Below are positions 14,907 to 22,446 of a stretch of 33,702 nucleotides of DNA, in pieces. Made by a program: the position numbers and the translations under genes. A model generated the notes under the pieces. The model saw nothing but the letters and a program-made list of their open reading frames with translations, did not search any database and was not told the DNA's origin. Each line of letters starts with the position of its first letter. Within the stretch, counting starts at the first letter, position 1. The stretch is from a virus. The stretch lies in the IMG/VR virus record IMGVR_UViG_3300048556_000020, positions 1-33,702 of that record. One strand, 5' to 3'.

Positions 14907-16127
14907 ATGGAAAGTAAAAACATTAGAATAATAGAGTTATCTGGCTACCAAACCCCCTTAGTTGAGGAACAATACAACAAGGACTGGGTTAAGTATGGAG
15001 AAGATAACAACTACTTCAAGACTCTTATAGACAACTACATGGGCTCTCCAACGAACTCTCGTTGTATCAATGGTATTGTTGATATGATTGCTGGTAGAGG
15101 CTTAGAGGCTACAAACAGAGAAGATAAGCCAGAGCAGTATATTGAGATGAAGAACCTTCTCAAGAAGAGAACTGTAAAAAGAATAGCTCACGACTATAAG
15201 ATGCTAGGGCAGGCTGCCATACAGGTAACATACAACAAGAGAAAGACCAGAATACTTAAGGTATCTCACTTCCCTATGGAAACGCTGAGAGCTGAGAAGT
15301 GTGACGTTAACGGAGTTATAAAGGCTTACTACTACCACCCAAACTGGGCTGAGTATAAGACTACTGACAAGCCTAAGAGAATACCTACATTTGGTAACGG
15401 AGGCAAGAAGCAACAAAACGAGCTATACATCGTAAAACCTTACAGAAGCGGCTTTTATTATTATGCCCCTGTAGATTATAACGGATGCTTACAATATTGC
15501 AACTTAGAGCAGGAGGTATCTAATTATCACATAAACAACATCAAGAATGGTCTGCAACCAAGTTTATTGATTAACTTCAATAACGGCACACCACCTGAAG
15601 AAACTCAAGCGGCATTAGAACGCAAAATCTACGAGAAGTTCTCAGGTTCTAGCAACGCAGGTAAATTTATAATTGCATTTAACGAGTCACAAGACACTAA
15701 GGCAGACATAGAGCCTATACACTTGCCTGACGCTCATGCACAGTATCAATTTATGTCTGATGAAGCTAGAGAAAAGATTATGTTAGGTCATGGCATAGTT
15801 TCTCCTATACTTTTAGGTATCAAAGATAACACTGGCTTCGGAAATAACGCAGAGGAGCTTAGAACGGCTGCTGTGCTTATGGATAACGTAATTATAAGAC
15901 CATTACAGGACGGAATTATTGAGGCACTAGAAGACATATTAAAGTTTAACAATATTGACTTAGACTTGTACTTTATAACCTTGCAGCCTATTGAATTTAC
16001 AGAGTTAGACAACATATCTACTAAGGTAAAAAGAGAGGAAGAGACTGGAGAGAGACTAAGCTCACAAGTTGAGAATGAGGAGGCTTCAGAAGAGTCTTTT
16101 GTAGAATTTAAAGACGAAGAGGAATAA
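14907..16127 (+). CDS. Portal protein (406 aa)
   Basis: The protein forms the dodecameric ring at the head vertex through which DNA enters and leaves. Supporting features: N-terminal DNNYFKTLIDNYMGSPTNSR with CINGIVDMIAGRGL, the central beta region, the QFMSDEAREKIMLGHGIVSP and ILLGIKDNTGFGNNAEELRT helix-turn segment typical of Bacteroidetes phage portals, and an acidic C-terminal tail. The length is typical of short portals. It overlaps the downstream adaptor gene as TAATG. In most siphophages the portal follows terL; here it lies far from it, downstream of capsid and tail tube. Confidence 0.8.
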   Translation: MESKNIRIIELSGYQTPLVEEQYNKDWVKYGEDNNYFKTLIDNYMGSPTNSRCINGIVDMIAGRGLEATNREDKPEQYIEMKNLLKKRTVKRIAHDYKMLGQAAIQVTYNKRKTRILKVSHFPMETLRAEKCDVNGVIKAYYYHPNWAEYKTTDKPKRIPTFGNGGKKQQNELYIVKPYRSGFYYYAPVDYNGCLQYCNLEQEVSNYHINNIKNGLQPSLLINFNNGTPPEETQAALERKIYEKFSGSSNAGKFIIAFNESQDTKADIEPIHLPDAHAQYQFMSDEAREKIMLGHGIVSPILLGIKDNTGFGNNAEELRTAAVLMDNVIIRPLQDGIIEALEDILKFNNIDLDLYFITLQPIEFTELDNISTKVKREEETGERLSSQVENEEASEESFVEFKDEEE

Positions 16128-16645
16128 TGGCAAAGAAAGCACTATTTATAAGCGTATCTGACCTTAAGAAAAGGTCTATGATTGAAGGAAGCGTTGACAG
16201 CAGTAAGATTGTTCAATATATTGAAGTTGCTCAAGACTTACACATACAAAACTACTTAGGCGGAAAGCTGTATAAGAAGATGCAGCAACTAGTTATTAGT
16301 GGTGATATCTTAACAGCTCCAAACGCTAATTATAAGACCCTCTTAGACGACTATATCAAGCCTATGCTAATATGGTACACACAGTCAACGATACTGCCTT
16401 ATATGATGTTCTCTATCACTAATGGAGGCGTTGGAAAGCACATCTCAGAAAGCTCTGAGACAGCTACACATGAGGATATGACTTACTTGGCTCAAAGAAT
16501 GAATGATACTGCTGAGTTTTATACTAAGCGGTTCTTAGATTACATTTGCAATTATTCTAATTTATTCCCAGAGTACACAAGCAGCTCTAATGAGGAGATG
16601 AATCCAGACAGAGATGTTAACTATACAGGTGGCTGGTACATATAA
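16127..16645 (+). CDS. Head-tail adaptor-like protein (172 aa)
   Basis: An all-helical protein starting MAKKALFISVSDLKKRSMIE, with VDSSKIVQYIEVAQDLHIQN and YLGGKLYKKMQ. This layout (short basic start, DxxKIxxxIxxAQxxxIxxxLG) is that of gp6/gp15-like connector proteins, and the family looks to me like the DUF6712-type proteins of Bacteroidetes phages. These bind beneath the portal to form the neck. It is coupled to the portal gene (TAATG) and to the small gene after it (TAATG at 16643). Confidence 0.65.
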   Translation: MAKKALFISVSDLKKRSMIEGSVDSSKIVQYIEVAQDLHIQNYLGGKLYKKMQQLVISGDILTAPNANYKTLLDDYIKPMLIWYTQSTILPYMMFSITNGGVGKHISESSETATHEDMTYLAQRMNDTAEFYTKRFLDYICNYSNLFPEYTSSSNEEMNPDRDVNYTGGWYI

Positions 16646-16764
16646 TGAAAGAGAAAAAGATAAACATATACAAGCCTAAAAAGGTCAATGTTGTTAAGCT
16701 AAAGAAATACCTTAGCAAGATACAATTAGAGGATAGTATATTAGGACAAATAAATAAGAAATGA
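16645..16764 (+). CDS. Tiny lysine-rich protein between adaptor and fibre genes (39 aa)
   Basis: ATG at 16645 overlaps the adaptor stop (TAATG) and TGA at 16762-16764 overlaps the fibre gene start (ATGA). The product is strongly basic (MKEKKINIYKPKKVNVVKLK at its start) with a short helical tail. Coupling at both ends is the main evidence that it is real. Function unknown. Confidence 0.55.
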   Translation: MKEKKINIYKPKKVNVVKLKKYLSKIQLEDSILGQINKK

Positions 16765-18029
16765 GTAATCCAAAGTTAGCATTAATACCAAGCGGATATA
16801 AAGGTGGGAGTACACCAAAGGTGTATTCTATATTGCCTAATGATGGTAGTGGAGATTTCACTTTTGATAGGGATACAGTAGCCACACGAGTACGCAAGGA
16901 TGGACTTATTGAAGAGGTCGCAGCAGACATACCAAGACTTGATTGGTTAAACTCTAACTGTCCGAGTTTACTTTTAGAGCCATCCAGAACAAATCTTGCA
17001 CACTATTCAGAGCAAATAGATAATGCTTATTGGATAAAAACTGGCGTTAGCGTTACTGCAAATCAAACAACTTCTCCAGATGGAACTTTAAGTGCCGACA
17101 AACTACAAAGAACATCAACTGGCTCAGATAGGTTGGCTAAACTCTTCACTAAGACTGCTTCTGAAGTTCAAAACTTTACGCTTTCTGTATTTGTGAAAAA
17201 AGGAGATAGCAGATATGCTACATTGGCTTTACAAGGAGATTACCCAGACAGAGCCTATTTACAATATGACTTTGAACAAGGTACAATAAACGCTTCTATT
17301 GATTTTGTAGATTTCACAATATTAAGCACAAAGGCTGAAAACTACAATAACGGATGGGTAAGGTTGTCTTTTGCAGTATCAACAGATGCTCACAGTTCTA
17401 TTACTGTTTTAATATCTCCAAAAAATGATGTAGTTACAACTGCTTTGACTGATAGTTCAGATAGTTGTTTTATGTATGTATGGGGTATTCAATTAGAAAA
17501 AGACACTTATTCAACTTCGTACATAAAAACAGAGGCCAGTTCAGGAACAAGAAACGCAGATGTTTGTACAGATGCTGGAGATGTAAATGTATTCAACAGT
17601 TTAGAAGGTGTATTATATGCAGAGATAAGTGTGTTATCTGATGACTTAACAAATAGAGAAATATCATTAAATGACGGCACAACAGCTAATAGAGTATCAT
17701 TATTTTACCAAGGTGCTTCAAATAGAATTAGAGCAGAAATAAAAAAAGATACTAATGTTACAATATTTAATTCTTTTACAACAAATTATGATGAAAAAAA
17801 TATAAATAAAATAGCTATAAAATATAAATCTTCTGATTACTCATTTTATATTAATGGAACTAAAATTGGGTCATCTACAACAACAAATTCTTTTAATGCT
17901 AATACTTTAAATACATTGGATTTTAGAAGACCTATTCATTCTTCTACTATTTTCTATGGAAGATGCAAAGATTTAAGATATTACGATACAGCATTAACAG
18001 ATGCACAATTAACAGAATTAACAACATAA
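16761..18029 (+). CDS. Tail fibre/receptor-binding protein with LamG-like C-terminal domain (422 aa)
   Basis: N-terminal residues ~20-80 carry a block seen in Bacteroidetes phage fibres: FTFDRDTVATRVRKDGLIEE followed by IPRLDW and SLLLEPSRTNLAHYSEQ. Residues ~85-255 form a beta-sandwich domain with carbohydrate-binding character (LSVFVKKGDSRYATL; YNNGWVRLSFAVSTD). Residues ~265-422 (from RNADVCTDAGD; GVLYAEISVL; SFYINGTKIG; DTALTDAQLTELTT) resemble a concanavalin/LamG-like fold. It is paralogous to the next gene over the N-terminal block, the sandwich and the C-terminal domain. Likely exposed at the tail end and involved in glycan recognition. Confidence 0.7.
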   Translation: MSNPKLALIPSGYKGGSTPKVYSILPNDGSGDFTFDRDTVATRVRKDGLIEEVAADIPRLDWLNSNCPSLLLEPSRTNLAHYSEQIDNAYWIKTGVSVTANQTTSPDGTLSADKLQRTSTGSDRLAKLFTKTASEVQNFTLSVFVKKGDSRYATLALQGDYPDRAYLQYDFEQGTINASIDFVDFTILSTKAENYNNGWVRLSFAVSTDAHSSITVLISPKNDVVTTALTDSSDSCFMYVWGIQLEKDTYSTSYIKTEASSGTRNADVCTDAGDVNVFNSLEGVLYAEISVLSDDLTNREISLNDGTTANRVSLFYQGASNRIRAEIKKDTNVTIFNSFTTNYDEKNINKIAIKYKSSDYSFYINGTKIGSSTTTNSFNANTLNTLDFRRPIHSSTIFYGRCKDLRYYDTALTDAQLTELTT

Positions 18030-18030
18030 T

Positions 18031-20583
18031 ATGGCAAACGAAATATATCATAGAAGTAATTGGGGTAATGCAGTAAATGATAAATACTGGGCAGATGTTT
18101 ACGAGAAATATTCTGCTACTAATAAAATGTATATACGTTCAGACTATTACGAGAATAGCAACGAAACAGACAAACTAATGGCTGATATATACCCAAAGCC
18201 AAGTATATTACTAACACCTACTGCATACGATAATGGCTCTTTACATAGTGTTAAGCCTGTTCAATCTTTAGGTAGTGAATTAGTTACTAATGGTGGATTT
18301 GACACAGATAGTAATTGGAATAAAACAAACGCTACTATATCTAATGGAGTAGCTACTGTAACAGTAACTGGTGGTGGTTATTCTGCTATTACACAAAGCG
18401 TTACATATGTAAGTGGAAAAAAATATAGAGTTACTGCTCAAATACAAGGATTAAGCGGGTCAAGTGGTAAACAAATTAGATTTCAAGATAATGGTAGTAA
18501 TTTAGGTGGATTAACTTTATCAAATGGAATAATTACACTTGATGAAACTTTGCAAAATATTGAAATTACTTGGACTGCTAATAGTAATTCAAATAATATT
18601 GTAATAGCAAGAAATGGAAGTGGCGATTATAGTTGGACTATTGACAACGTATCAGTAAAAGAAGTAATAGACGCAGACTTTGACTTTACCAGAGGCTCAT
18701 CAGCCACAAGAGTAAACGAAAAAGGACTTATAGAAGATGTACAGATATTAAGTGGGAATTTAGTACAAAACGGAGATTTTGAAGAAGAAGGCTCGGAGTT
18801 AGTTACTAATGGTGATTTTGATACTGATAGTGATTGGAGTAAATATTATGCTGGAGATAATAATTCTATAACAATAGCTAATGGTGTTTTATCTTTTGAT
18901 AGTAATACAAATCAAAATGTCCAGCAAACAATAAGTAGTTCAAATTTAAGTGGATTTTATAAAATAACATATACTATAACTTCTTACACAAGAGGAAATG
19001 CACATTTTTTATTAGGTGGTGGCTCAAATATATATTTAGGTTTTGAAACAGGAACATTTACTAAATACGTTCAAGGTGGTGGTAATACTAATAATTTTGT
19101 TATATATGGTGGAATTTTTGGTCAAGGTGGTGAATTATCAATAGACAACGTATCAGTCAAAGAGGTCGGACAGAATTGGAGTTCTTATGATGGTAATGTT
19201 ATTTTTAAACAAGGTAGCGTTCAAATTGACACAAACGGAGCTGCTTATACAGAATTTAGAGCAGGTAACGATTTTAATTCTCCTGATGCAATTTTAACAA
19301 TAGGTAATAAGTATAGATTAACTTATACTATATCTGAATCAAATAGTGGTGGAATTAAAACAAATTCTTTAATAGCTAATGACACAATATTAACATCTAC
19401 TGTTGGAACTCATACTATTGAAGGTTTAGCAAATTTAACATCATTAGGTATTTTAAGAAATGGAGATACTGATATAACAATAGACAACATATCAGTAATA
19501 GAAATAACAGACGACACAGACTTACCAAGAATAGATTATACAGATGGAACGGGGAGTTTGTTGTTAGAACCGCAGTCAACTAATTTATTTAGTTACAGCC
19601 AAGATTTTACTAATTCTTATTGGCTAAAATCTGCTAATGTTACAGTTACAAATAGTTCAGAATTATCACCAAATGGAGAATTAGATGCTTATTTAATTGA
19701 GTATGACGGAGGTGGTTTTTCTTTTATTAGAGTTAATAGAGGTTCAACTAATACAACATCAACACTTTCTGTTTTTGCTAAAAAAGGAAATTGGAGATAT
19801 TTAGGTTTTAGAAATTTTCAAACTTCAGGAAACGACCATACTGTTTTTGATTTTGACACAGAAACTTTTTCAAATATTGCAAGTGTACAAAATGCTTCTT
19901 TTGAAATTTTTCCTAATGGTTGGTATAGAATTAAAGTAAATCAACCTTCGCCGTCAAGTAATCCATATCTTGGCTTTGCATTAACAAACTCTACTGGAAC
20001 AGAATCAAACCCTACGGGTGGTCAAGTAGCTAATGTACATTTATTTGGCGCACAAACAGAAGAACTATCATACGCAACTTCTTACATACCAACAAGCGGA
20101 AGCACCGTTACAAGATTAGCTGATGTATGCAACAATGCTGGTAGTAGTGATTTAATAAATTCAACAGAGGGAGTTTTATATGCGGAGATAGCTGCACTTG
20201 GTAATCAAGGCACGGCAAGAGAGATTACAATAAATGATGGAACTACTAATAATAGAGTGATTATTTCTTACAATGTTTATAACCAAATAAGAATTAATTA
20301 CAGAAATTCATCATCTAATATATTTGACCAATTAATTAACTCTACAATTACTGACTTTCATAAAATCGCTGTAAAATGGAAAGTTAATGATTTTAGTTTT
20401 TATTTAGATGGAAACGAAATAGCATCAAGTTCAAGTGGCTCTGTTATACCTGCTAACACTTTAACAACATTAAGCTTTGATGATGGAGGTGGCGGCTACA
20501 ACTTTGAAGGAAAAGTTAAAACAGTTGCAGTATTTAAAGAAGCACTAACAGACGAACAACTACAAAAATTAACACAAGTGTAG
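18031..20583 (+). CDS. Large tail fibre/receptor-binding protein with tandem carbohydrate-binding-like repeats (850 aa)
   Basis: Three repeats of ~110-135 residues, each ending in the motif IDN[VI]SVxE[VI], occupy ~83-212, ~247-379 and ~380-492. The first two begin ELVTNGxFDTDSxW, as in CBM4/9-like modules. A split copy of the paralogue's N-terminal block surrounds repeats 2 and 3: FDFTRGSSATRVNEKGLIED at ~218-236, then PRIDYTDGTGSLLLEPQSTN at ~499-518. The C terminus (~690-850) matches the LamG-like domain of the 422-residue paralogue (ADVCNNAGS; GVLYAEIAAL; DEQLQKLT). The gene looks more AT-rich than the head genes, which suggests domain acquisition. Probable role: host receptor or capsule binding. 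Confidence 0.7.
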   Translation: MANEIYHRSNWGNAVNDKYWADVYEKYSATNKMYIRSDYYENSNETDKLMADIYPKPSILLTPTAYDNGSLHSVKPVQSLGSELVTNGGFDTDSNWNKTNATISNGVATVTVTGGGYSAITQSVTYVSGKKYRVTAQIQGLSGSSGKQIRFQDNGSNLGGLTLSNGIITLDETLQNIEITWTANSNSNNIVIARNGSGDYSWTIDNVSVKEVIDADFDFTRGSSATRVNEKGLIEDVQILSGNLVQNGDFEEEGSELVTNGDFDTDSDWSKYYAGDNNSITIANGVLSFDSNTNQNVQQTISSSNLSGFYKITYTITSYTRGNAHFLLGGGSNIYLGFETGTFTKYVQGGGNTNNFVIYGGIFGQGGELSIDNVSVKEVGQNWSSYDGNVIFKQGSVQIDTNGAAYTEFRAGNDFNSPDAILTIGNKYRLTYTISESNSGGIKTNSLIANDTILTSTVGTHTIEGLANLTSLGILRNGDTDITIDNISVIEITDDTDLPRIDYTDGTGSLLLEPQSTNLFSYSQDFTNSYWLKSANVTVTNSSELSPNGELDAYLIEYDGGGFSFIRVNRGSTNTTSTLSVFAKKGNWRYLGFRNFQTSGNDHTVFDFDTETFSNIASVQNASFEIFPNGWYRIKVNQPSPSSNPYLGFALTNSTGTESNPTGGQVANVHLFGAQTEELSYATSYIPTSGSTVTRLADVCNNAGSSDLINSTEGVLYAEIAALGNQGTAREITINDGTTNNRVIISYNVYNQIRINYRNSSSNIFDQLINSTITDFHKIAVKWKVNDFSFYLDGNEIASSSSGSVIPANTLTTLSFDDGGGGYNFEGKVKTVAVFKEALTDEQLQKLTQV

Positions 20584-20675
20584 CAATTACACCTATGATA
20601 AAAACAAGGGTAAATCTTTACATAAGAAACACAATAAGATAAAAAAATTAAAAAAACTATACATATAAACACTAA

Positions 20676-20687
20676 TAGTTATAACTA
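20676..20687. promoter_or_regulatory. Palindrome TAGTTATAACTA, weak late-motif match before the fibre accessory gene
   Basis: A perfect 12-base dyad 13 bases before the ATG at 20700. It shares GTTATAA with the late motif. The rest of the 116-base gap after the fibre gene holds only a 15-codon frame (20594) that I do not call. Confidence 0.3.
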
Positions 20688-20699
20688 AAAGTAAATAAA

Positions 20700-21065
20700 A
20701 TGAAAATAGGAAAATACGAATTTAAAGACCAAGCAGCTGCTGAGGCTAAAATAAAAGCTTTAGGAGTAGATACAGACGAAGATGGGAACGAGTACCCAAC
20801 ACACAGACACGCTATTGTAAAATTAGGACATATTGTTTTAGAGCAAGGCGAATACGATGAAGAGGGCAACGAAACCAAAGCACCAGTATTAAGCGACAAG
20901 TACCACTTAGACGTTATGTGGAGATTAGAAGATACTGTTGATGAAGAGGGTAATGTTATTGTAGCAGAGCATCCTTACGGATGGAAGTCTGCTGCTGTTG
21001 GTAATATAGATGGTAACGGAGTACACAGCTTTTATGGTGTGGACTATCAAGAAAATAAAATGTAA
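20700..21065 (+). CDS. Fibre-associated hypothetical protein (121 aa)
   Basis: An acidic protein with a regular pattern: a helical start (MKIGKYEFKDQAAAEAKIKA), then GHIVLEQGEYDEEGNETKAP, KYHLDVMWRLED, HPYGWKSAAVGNIDGNGVHS and FYGVDYQ. The YHxDVxWxxE...P.GW...xVGxxDGNGVHxFxGxDY layout recalls small proteins found just downstream of fibre genes in Bacteroidetes phages. These could be chaperones or accessory parts of the fibre. Its TAA overlaps the next ATG (TAATG). No enzymatic motif is seen. Confidence 0.65.
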   Translation: MKIGKYEFKDQAAAEAKIKALGVDTDEDGNEYPTHRHAIVKLGHIVLEQGEYDEEGNETKAPVLSDKYHLDVMWRLEDTVDEEGNVIVAEHPYGWKSAAVGNIDGNGVHSFYGVDYQENKM

Positions 21066-21163
21066 TGGTAAAAGCACTTAGGTACTTAGCAGACAAAATA
21101 GAATACTTGCAGTTTTACATTATTGCTAAGTGGAACGCTTTTTTAAGAGGTTTAATGTTATGA
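21065..21163 (+). CDS. Very small amphipathic protein at the start of the lysis cassette (32 aa)
   Basis: ATG at 21065 overlaps the preceding stop (TAATG); TGA at 21161-21163 overlaps the holin-like gene start at 21160 (ATGA). The product is MVKALRYLADKIEYLQFYII followed by a Trp- and Leu-rich end; it is aromatic, basic and helical. Double coupling suggests translation. It could be a lysis accessory peptide. Function is not supported beyond position. Confidence 0.45.
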   Translation: MVKALRYLADKIEYLQFYIIAKWNAFLRGLML

Positions 21164-21333
21164 GTTTAGAAGATATAAAATTGTACATATTCAATATAAT
21201 TACTTTAGGTGTTAGTTTTACTGCCGTTGAAAATAGTCTAAAAATTGTACTTCTTTTGGCTACTATCTTTTATACGTTCCAGAAGATATACGCAACCTAC
21301 AAGAGAAAGAATGAAACTGACAAAGAACTTTAA
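21160..21333 (+). CDS. Small holin-like membrane protein (57 aa)
   Basis: Two hydrophobic segments (~7-24, LYIFNIITLGVSFTAV; ~28-45, KIVLLLATIFYTFQKIY) separated by a short turn, and a charged C terminus (ATYKRKNETDKEL). This is the layout of a class II holin with both ends probably in the cytoplasm. ATG at 21160 is preferred to an upstream in-frame alternative at 21130 because it overlaps the previous stop as ATGA. Its end overlaps the start of the M15 endolysin-like gene. It probably forms the lesions that time lysis. Confidence 0.65.
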   Translation: MSLEDIKLYIFNIITLGVSFTAVENSLKIVLLLATIFYTFQKIYATYKRKNETDKEL

Positions 21334-21688
21334 GCTAAAAGAGTTTGAGTGCAAAGGTGGTGGCAAGATGCCCTTAGAGGCTTACGAGAACATCATTAAA
21401 CTTGCAGGACAACTACAATTCCTGAGAGACTACACAGGAAGAGCTATAAGAATTAATAGTGGTTTCAGGTCGGAAGCTCATAATCAAGATATAGGTGGAG
21501 TACCAAACTCACGCCATCTGCTAGGCCAAGCAGCAGACATCACAATAGACGGCCTTAATCCAGCACAGGTGTTTGCACTTATAGAAGACCTAATTGATAT
21601 GGGTCTCATGTTGCAAGGAGGTTTAGGCAACTACAAGAATTTTACACACTACGATATTAGAAAAACTAAAGCACGTTGGAATGGGTGA
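21311..21688 (+). CDS. Endolysin-like peptidase of family M15 (125 aa)
   Basis: A compact M15/VanY-type D-Ala-D-Ala peptidase. The SGFRSEAHN segment (~50-58) is followed by the zinc-binding SRHLLGQAAD motif (H69 and D76, spacing HxxGxAxD) and by a final HxD (H113, D115) in FTHYDIRKTKARWNG. These three zinc ligands are intact. It would cleave peptide cross-links of host peptidoglycan at the end of infection. ATG at 21311 is preferred to 21245 because the upstream extension would overlap the holin-like gene heavily. No signal peptide is seen, so export would depend on the holin. Confidence 0.85.
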   Translation: MKLTKNFKLKEFECKGGGKMPLEAYENIIKLAGQLQFLRDYTGRAIRINSGFRSEAHNQDIGGVPNSRHLLGQAADITIDGLNPAQVFALIEDLIDMGLMLQGGLGNYKNFTHYDIRKTKARWNG

Positions 21689-22157
21689 TTATAAGAAAAA
21701 GAACGGAACTACAAGAGTCGGAGACGCTTTACGTTGGCTAGTAAAACAAGGCAAGGAAGTAGCACCAGAACTATTATCAATAGCTGGTGGTATAACTGGA
21801 ATAGACCAGTTAAAAGAACTTGCAAATAAGATTGACACAAATAAACAACTCAGCGAAGCTGATAAGGAATTGCTATTAGAGGAATTAAGATATGATATGA
21901 TTGAAATGCAGGAGTCAACTAAGCGTTGGGTTGCTGACATGAACTCTGATAGTTGGTTAAGCAAGAATATAAGGCCTCTAAGCCTTGGATTCTTGACTTT
22001 GACTCTATTTGTATACATAATACTAGATAGTTCATTAGAAGGCTTTAAAATAGCCTCTAATTGGATTGATTTACTATCTTCACTACTGCTTCTTGTTTAT
22101 GGAGGTTATTTTGGGGCAAGAAGTGCCGAGAAAATAACTAAGAACTGGAAGAAATAA
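21681..22157 (+). CDS. Holin-like membrane protein of the 3TM-holin type (158 aa)
   Basis: A soluble charged N-terminal half (~1-95, including IDTNKQLSEADKELLLEELR) is followed by MNSDSWLSKNIRPLSLGFLT and two hydrophobic segments (~98-116; ~128-146, WIDLLSSLLLLVYGGYFGAR). The KRWxADMxSDSWLSKNIRPL...WIDLLxSLLLxVYGxYFGxRxAEKI arrangement matches the 'Holin of 3TMs' group (PF11351) as I remember it. It overlaps the endolysin gene by 8 bases. With the 57-residue protein it gives the cassette two membrane proteins, perhaps holin plus antiholin or a second pore component. Confidence 0.75.
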   Translation: MGDYKKKNGTTRVGDALRWLVKQGKEVAPELLSIAGGITGIDQLKELANKIDTNKQLSEADKELLLEELRYDMIEMQESTKRWVADMNSDSWLSKNIRPLSLGFLTLTLFVYIILDSSLEGFKIASNWIDLLSSLLLLVYGGYFGARSAEKITKNWKK

Positions 22158-22160
22158 CTT

Positions 22161-22196
22161 GTTTAATATTCTGGGGGTTGTTTAACATAATGCCCC
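22161..22196 (+). terminator. Weak terminator-like hairpin with GTTTAAYAT elements after the lysis cassette
   Basis: GTTTAATATT (22161-22170) precedes GGGGG (22173-22177); GTTTAACATA (22180-22189) lies in the loop and CCCC (22193-22196) closes a 4-5 bp stem, followed by TGTTTT. The stem is short, but the layout copies that at 13144-13186. Confidence 0.5.
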
Positions 22197-22345
22197 TGTT
22201 TTGGCTATAGAACATAGCTATCCTGTATAGTTGGCTTTGCAAAGAGTAGAAATCGTATTTTGAAGAAAAATACTTGATTTATACGTGGGACAATTTCGCC
22301 ACTTCGGCTTTTTTGAGCCTTGTGGCTGTTTTTACAAAGTTTAAG
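22197..22345 (-). ncRNA. Candidate leftward structured RNA from the lysis/early junction
   Basis: A well-formed Bacteroidota-type promoter (22346-22376, minus strand) fires into this gene-free stretch, where no frame beyond 25 codons is open on that strand. The region carries hairpins 22298-22326 (GCCAC/GTGGC plus GGCT/AGCC), 22255-22273 (GTATTTT/AAAATAC), palindrome CTTTGCAAAG (22235-22244) and 22204-22218 (GCTAT/ATAGC). Longer transcripts would be antisense to the holin gene. The first hairpin is followed on the plus strand by TGTTTTT, so it may instead be a plus-strand terminator. The RNA itself is inferred. Confidence 0.35.
22298..22333 (+). terminator. Hairpin plus T tract, possible terminator of rightward late transcription
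   Basis: GCCAC (22298-22302) pairs with GTGGC (22322-22326), and inside it GGCT (22306-22309) pairs with AGCC (22316-22319), leaving a small internal loop. TGTTTTT follows. This is a better terminator than the one at 22173. Confidence 0.5.
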
Positions 22346-22376
22346 CAAAGGTAGCGTTTTTTCCGCAAAAAGTCAA
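22346..22376 (-). promoter_or_regulatory. Leftward Bacteroidota-type promoter
   Basis: On the minus strand: CTTG, 20 bases, TACCTTTG. TAnnTTTG as the -7 box and TTG about 20 bases upstream match the Bacteroidota sigma consensus. It is the only good minus-strand promoter noticed and points away from all early genes, toward the lysis cassette. Confidence 0.55.
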
Positions 22377-22431
22377 GTTAAGTTACTAACAATGTTAATA
22401 ACTATCCCTTTTTTATATACCTATTATTTAT

Positions 22432-22439
22432 TATATTTG
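22432..22439 (+). promoter_or_regulatory. Promoter -7 box TATATTTG before the degenerate M15 gene
   Basis: Matches TAnnTTTG; the start codon at 22447 is only 7 bases downstream, implying a very short or absent leader. No clear TTTG lies at the -33 position. Confidence 0.4.
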
Positions 22440-22446
22440 TAGTGTT

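Noticed and set aside
16761-20583. Diversity-generating retroelement acting on the fibre genes
   Set aside because: No reverse transcriptase and no template/variable repeat pair with A-to-N differences was seen; similarity of the two genes is explained by duplication.
20594-20641. Fifteen-codon reading frame after the large fibre gene
   Set aside because: Too short, not coupled to a neighbour, and no leader resembling other starts.
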